Assembly (NCBI GenBank): GCA_947588665.1
Contig: CANPYU010000016.1
Span: 1-13,898, forward strand
Reading direction: 5' to 3'
DNA length: 13,898 nucleotides
Origin: an uncultured Bacilli bacterium
GTDB taxonomy: Bacteria; Bacillota_I; Bacilli_A; RF39; UBA660
Shown here: in pieces, positions 11,631-13,898 of the stretch
Layout: each line of letters opens with the position of its first letter
Position numbering within the stretch: the stretch's first letter is position 1
Program-made: the position numbers and the translations under genes
The notes under the pieces: model-generated
What the model was told of the DNA's origin: nothing
Database searches by the model: none
What the model saw: only the letters and a program-made list of their open reading frames with translations

Positions 11631-12830
11631 ATGGAACTATTAGCAAATAAACTACGACCCACAAAACTTAATGAAATAATAGGCCAAAAACACTTAATAG
11701 GCCCTAATAAAGTTTTATCTAATTTAGTTAAAAATAATAAACTATTTTCTATGATTTTATATGGTAAACCTGGAATTGGAAAAACTAGTATCGCTAATGC
11801 TTTAATAAATGAACTAAATATTAAATCTAAGTTTTTAAATGCAACTACTAATAATAAAGCTGATTTTGATATTGCTATTGAAGAAGCTAAGATGTATGGA
11901 GAAATGATTTTAGTTATTGATGAAATTCATCGCATGAATAAAGATAAACAAGATATTTTACTTCCCCATATAGAATCAGGTTTAATAGTATTAATTGGCC
12001 TTACTACTTCTAATCCTTATCATAAAATTAACCCGGCCATTCGTAGTCGTTGTCAAATATTTGAATTAAAAGAATTAGAATTAGATGATATTATAGAAGG
12101 CTTAAAAAGAGCAACTAAAGAGCTACCAAAAATTAAAATAGATGATGAAGCCCTAAAATATATTGCTTCTTTATCATCTGGTGATTTTAGAAGTGCCATT
12201 AATATTTTAGAAGTAGCTTATTATGCTTCTACTAATCACCAAATTACTATTGAAGATATTAAAAAAATAAATAATAAAGCTGTCTTTTTTCATGATAAAG
12301 ATGAAGATGGCCATTATCAAGTATTAAGTGCATTTCAAAAATCTATTCGTGGCAGTGATGTCGATGCATCTCTTCATTATCTTGCAAGATTACTAGTCGC
12401 AGGTGATTTAGATAGTATTTATAGAAGAATGAGTGTTATAGTTTATGAAGATATTGGCCTTGCTAATCCCGCTTTAGGTCCCAAAGTCCAAGCAGCTATC
12501 GCCGCCGCAGAATTAGTAGGACTTCCCGAAGCCATCATTCCTTTAGGTACTATAGTTACTGAAATGGCTTTATCGCCTAAAAGCAACAGTGCATATTTAG
12601 CCATTAATGAGGCAATTAATGATGTAAATAAAGGTCTTGCTGGAGCTATACCTAGACATATTATAAACCCATCTAATGATTACATCTATCCTCATAATTA
12701 TAAAAATGATTGGTATCCTCAAGAATATATGCCAGATAACCTTAAAAATCGTAAATACTATCATAAAAAAGATAATAAATATGAAATGAATTTAAATAAA
12801 TTATATGATGAAATGAGAGGTATAAAATGA
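11631..12830 (+). CDS. rarA: Replication-associated AAA+ ATPase RarA (MgsA)
   Basis: A 399-residue AAA+ ATPase of the RarA/MgsA/WRNIP1 family, related to clamp-loader subunits and RuvB, which acts on stalled replication forks with SSB and the recombination machinery. Motifs are N-terminal LRPTKLNEIIGQKHLIG (8-24), Walker A GKPGIGKTS (45-53), Walker B ILVIDEIHR (93-101), sensor 1 LTTSNP (124-129), arginine finger R140 in IRSRCQIF, and sensor 2 SGDFRSAIN (183-191). The family-specific C-terminal part follows with DEDGHY..SAFQKSIRGSD (224-243), YEDIGLANP (272-280) and the tetramerisation region. The start is ATG at 11631, 8 nt after AGGTGA; an in-frame GTG at 11619 lies inside the SD. Its TGA stop overlaps the gpsA start as ATGA, so gpsA is translationally coupled. 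It is divergent from xer, another genome-maintenance gene. Confidence 0.95.
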   Translation: MELLANKLRPTKLNEIIGQKHLIGPNKVLSNLVKNNKLFSMILYGKPGIGKTSIANALINELNIKSKFLNATTNNKADFDIAIEEAKMYGEMILVIDEIHRMNKDKQDILLPHIESGLIVLIGLTTSNPYHKINPAIRSRCQIFELKELELDDIIEGLKRATKELPKIKIDDEALKYIASLSSGDFRSAINILEVAYYASTNHQITIEDIKKINNKAVFFHDKDEDGHYQVLSAFQKSIRGSDVDASLHYLARLLVAGDLDSIYRRMSVIVYEDIGLANPALGPKVQAAIAAAELVGLPEAIIPLGTIVTEMALSPKSNSAYLAINEAINDVNKGLAGAIPRHIINPSNDYIYPHNYKNDWYPQEYMPDNLKNRKYYHKKDNKYEMNLNKLYDEMRGIK

Positions 12831-13801
12831 AAATAAGTATAATTGGTACAGGAATTTATGGCTTAAGTTTAGCAATTAATATTGCTAATAATGATAATCA
12901 AATTACCATGTGGAGTGAAAATAAAGAACTGGTAGATAACTTTAAAAAAACTCATAAATTAAAGTCTATTGCTAATATTACCATTCCCAAAAAAATAACC
13001 GTTACAAATAGCTTAGAAGAAGCTTTAAAAAAACCAGACTTAATAATATTAGCTACATCTGCCAAATATATTCGAGAAACATGTACAAATATGCTAAACT
13101 ACTACAATAACAATATCCCCATTGCTATCGCGAGTAAAGGAATTGAAAATGACACTTGTTGCTTTTTATCTGACATAGTAAAAAGCATATTAAAAGCTAA
13201 ACATATTGCCGTTATTTCTGGCCCAACTTTTGCCACTGATCTAATGAATTTAGAACCATCTGCCCTATCCGTTGCTTCTCTAAGCAAAAAAGCCAAAGTT
13301 TTAATTCATATTGCTTTTTATAGTGAACACTTAAAAATAAAAGACAATAAAGATATTTATGGTACTCAAATATGTGGTAGTATTAAAAATATAGTTGCCA
13401 TTGCGGCCGGTATTCTAGATGGTCTAGGCTACAAAGAATCAACAAGAGCTTTTCTTTTAACAGAAAGCATTCAAGATATCAAAGATTTATTAAAAAAGCT
13501 AGACTGCGACCCTAACACGGTTTCAACATATGCTGGTATTGGTGATTTATTATTAACCGCTGGATCCAATAAAAGTCGCAACTATCAATTTGGAATTTTA
13601 ATAGGCCAAAAAAGTTCAGAAAAAGATATAGAAAATTATTTAAATAATAATACAGTTGAAGGTTATTATTCTATAAAATCATTTAAAGAACTAACTAAAA
13701 CTAAGAATATAAAAATCCCTATTATAAATATTATTTACAATATAGTAATTAAACATAAAGATCCAGAAAAATTAATTGAATTTCTAATGTACAAGAACTA
13801 G
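12827..13801 (+). CDS. gpsA: Glycerol-3-phosphate dehydrogenase [NAD(P)+] GpsA, divergent
   Basis: A 324-residue, slightly short member (typical ~330-345) of the GpsA family, which reduces dihydroxyacetone phosphate to sn-glycerol-3-phosphate for phospholipid synthesis. Motifs are the N-terminal NAD(P)-binding GTGIYG (7-12), ASKGIE (102-107), SGPTFA (131-136), catalytic-lysine motif SIKNIVAIAAGILDGLG with K187, AGIGDLLLT (236-244) and substrate-binding KSRNYQFG (249-256), then VEGYYS (278-283). The protein is divergent: the family's highly conserved 'LITRGL.E' reads LLTESIQDI (210-218), losing that Arg-Gly. The key Lys, Asp and SRN residues remain, so it is probably active. ATG overlaps the rarA stop by 4 nt, with SD GAGAGG (12815-12820). 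The final codons form the 5' arm of the terminator. Confidence 0.9.
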   Translation: MKISIIGTGIYGLSLAINIANNDNQITMWSENKELVDNFKKTHKLKSIANITIPKKITVTNSLEEALKKPDLIILATSAKYIRETCTNMLNYYNNNIPIAIASKGIENDTCCFLSDIVKSILKAKHIAVISGPTFATDLMNLEPSALSVASLSKKAKVLIHIAFYSEHLKIKDNKDIYGTQICGSIKNIVAIAAGILDGLGYKESTRAFLLTESIQDIKDLLKKLDCDPNTVSTYAGIGDLLLTAGSNKSRNYQFGILIGQKSSEKDIENYLNNNTVEGYYSIKSFKELTKTKNIKIPIINIIYNIVIKHKDPEKLIEFLMYKN

Positions 13802-13817
13802 CCATGGTTCTTTTTTT
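13793..13817 (+). terminator. Intrinsic terminator of rarA-gpsA
   Basis: AAGAACTA (13793-13800) pairs with TGGTTCTT (13805-13812), with one G-T wobble, around GCCA and runs into seven T (13811-13817). The gpsA TAG stop is within the stem and loop. Confidence 0.85.
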
Positions 13818-13827
13818 AAACAAAAAA

Positions 13828-13889
13828 ATGCGAGGGAGAGAGCCCTGCATATATCCTGCTCATACATAAAATTTAGAGCAATATGAGCA
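13828..13889 (+). other. Two consecutive stems at the window end: possible start of a structured RNA or leader
   Basis: ATGC-g-AGGG (13828-13836) pairs with CCCTGCAT (13843-13850) with one bulged G and a 6-nt loop. Then TGCTCATA (13857-13864) pairs perfectly with TATGAGCA (13882-13889) around 17 nt. No T run follows either stem and no coding frame starts here. The sequence is richer in G and C than its surroundings. I could not match it to a known RNA, and it is cut by the window edge. Confidence 0.35.
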
Positions 13890-13898
13890 AGTAATTAT

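Noticed and set aside
12825..12833. TGA read as tryptophan (mycoplasma-type code)
   Set aside because: TGA ends rarA at the expected length inside an ATGA overlap with gpsA, and tryptophan is encoded by TGG throughout.

Overview
The window is AT-rich DNA from a low-GC Bacillota (Firmicutes), most likely an uncultured Bacilli-type lineage. It has strong GGTGA/GGAGG ribosome binding sites, sigma-A-like promoters that often carry an extended TGn -10, and peptidoglycan synthesis (murF). Most stops are TAA or TAG; the one TGA stop, ending rarA inside an ATGA overlap with gpsA, together with TGG for Trp, indicates the standard bacterial code rather than a mycoplasma code.

Layout. Positions 1-5200 hold housekeeping genes on the + strand: the 3' end of tig (trigger factor), an ATP-grasp enzyme of the sugar-transfer-associated type, lon, and murF, each with its own promoter and several with clear intrinsic terminators. 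Positions 5201-5551 are a regulatory island. It contains two tandem Spo0A-type boxes exactly 10 bp apart, a sigma-A-like promoter just downstream, a 13-bp inverted repeat beginning at the predicted transcription start, and a 31-codon minus-strand gene for a one-helix membrane miniprotein resembling Prli42. Next come a polytopic membrane protein that may be SpoIIM-like, mnmA (tRNA 2-thiouridylase), and a two-gene operon of an HTH regulator plus a membrane-anchored cysteine-rich protein.

Positions 9021-9567 are a very AT-rich noncoding gap between convergent genes. It contains hairpins, degenerate repeats and, at 9376-9403, a 28-bp sequence that closely matches known dif sites (23/28 to B. subtilis dif and 22/28 to E. 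coli dif as I recall them, counted by eye). A XerC/D-type tyrosine recombinase gene lies about 1.25 kb away, so this may be the chromosome terminus. Around it are a ZIP metal transporter (minus), a 61-residue Arg/Ser/Asn repeat protein (plus) and xer (minus). The xer gene is divergent from rarA, with promoters that overlap. rarA and gpsA are translationally coupled and end at a terminator. The last 80 bases begin another structured, unidentified region.

The most interesting items are the dif candidate beside its likely recombinase, the 0A-box/promoter/inverted-repeat/miniprotein island, and the RS-repeat protein. I found no CRISPR array, tRNA, rRNA or insertion sequence.
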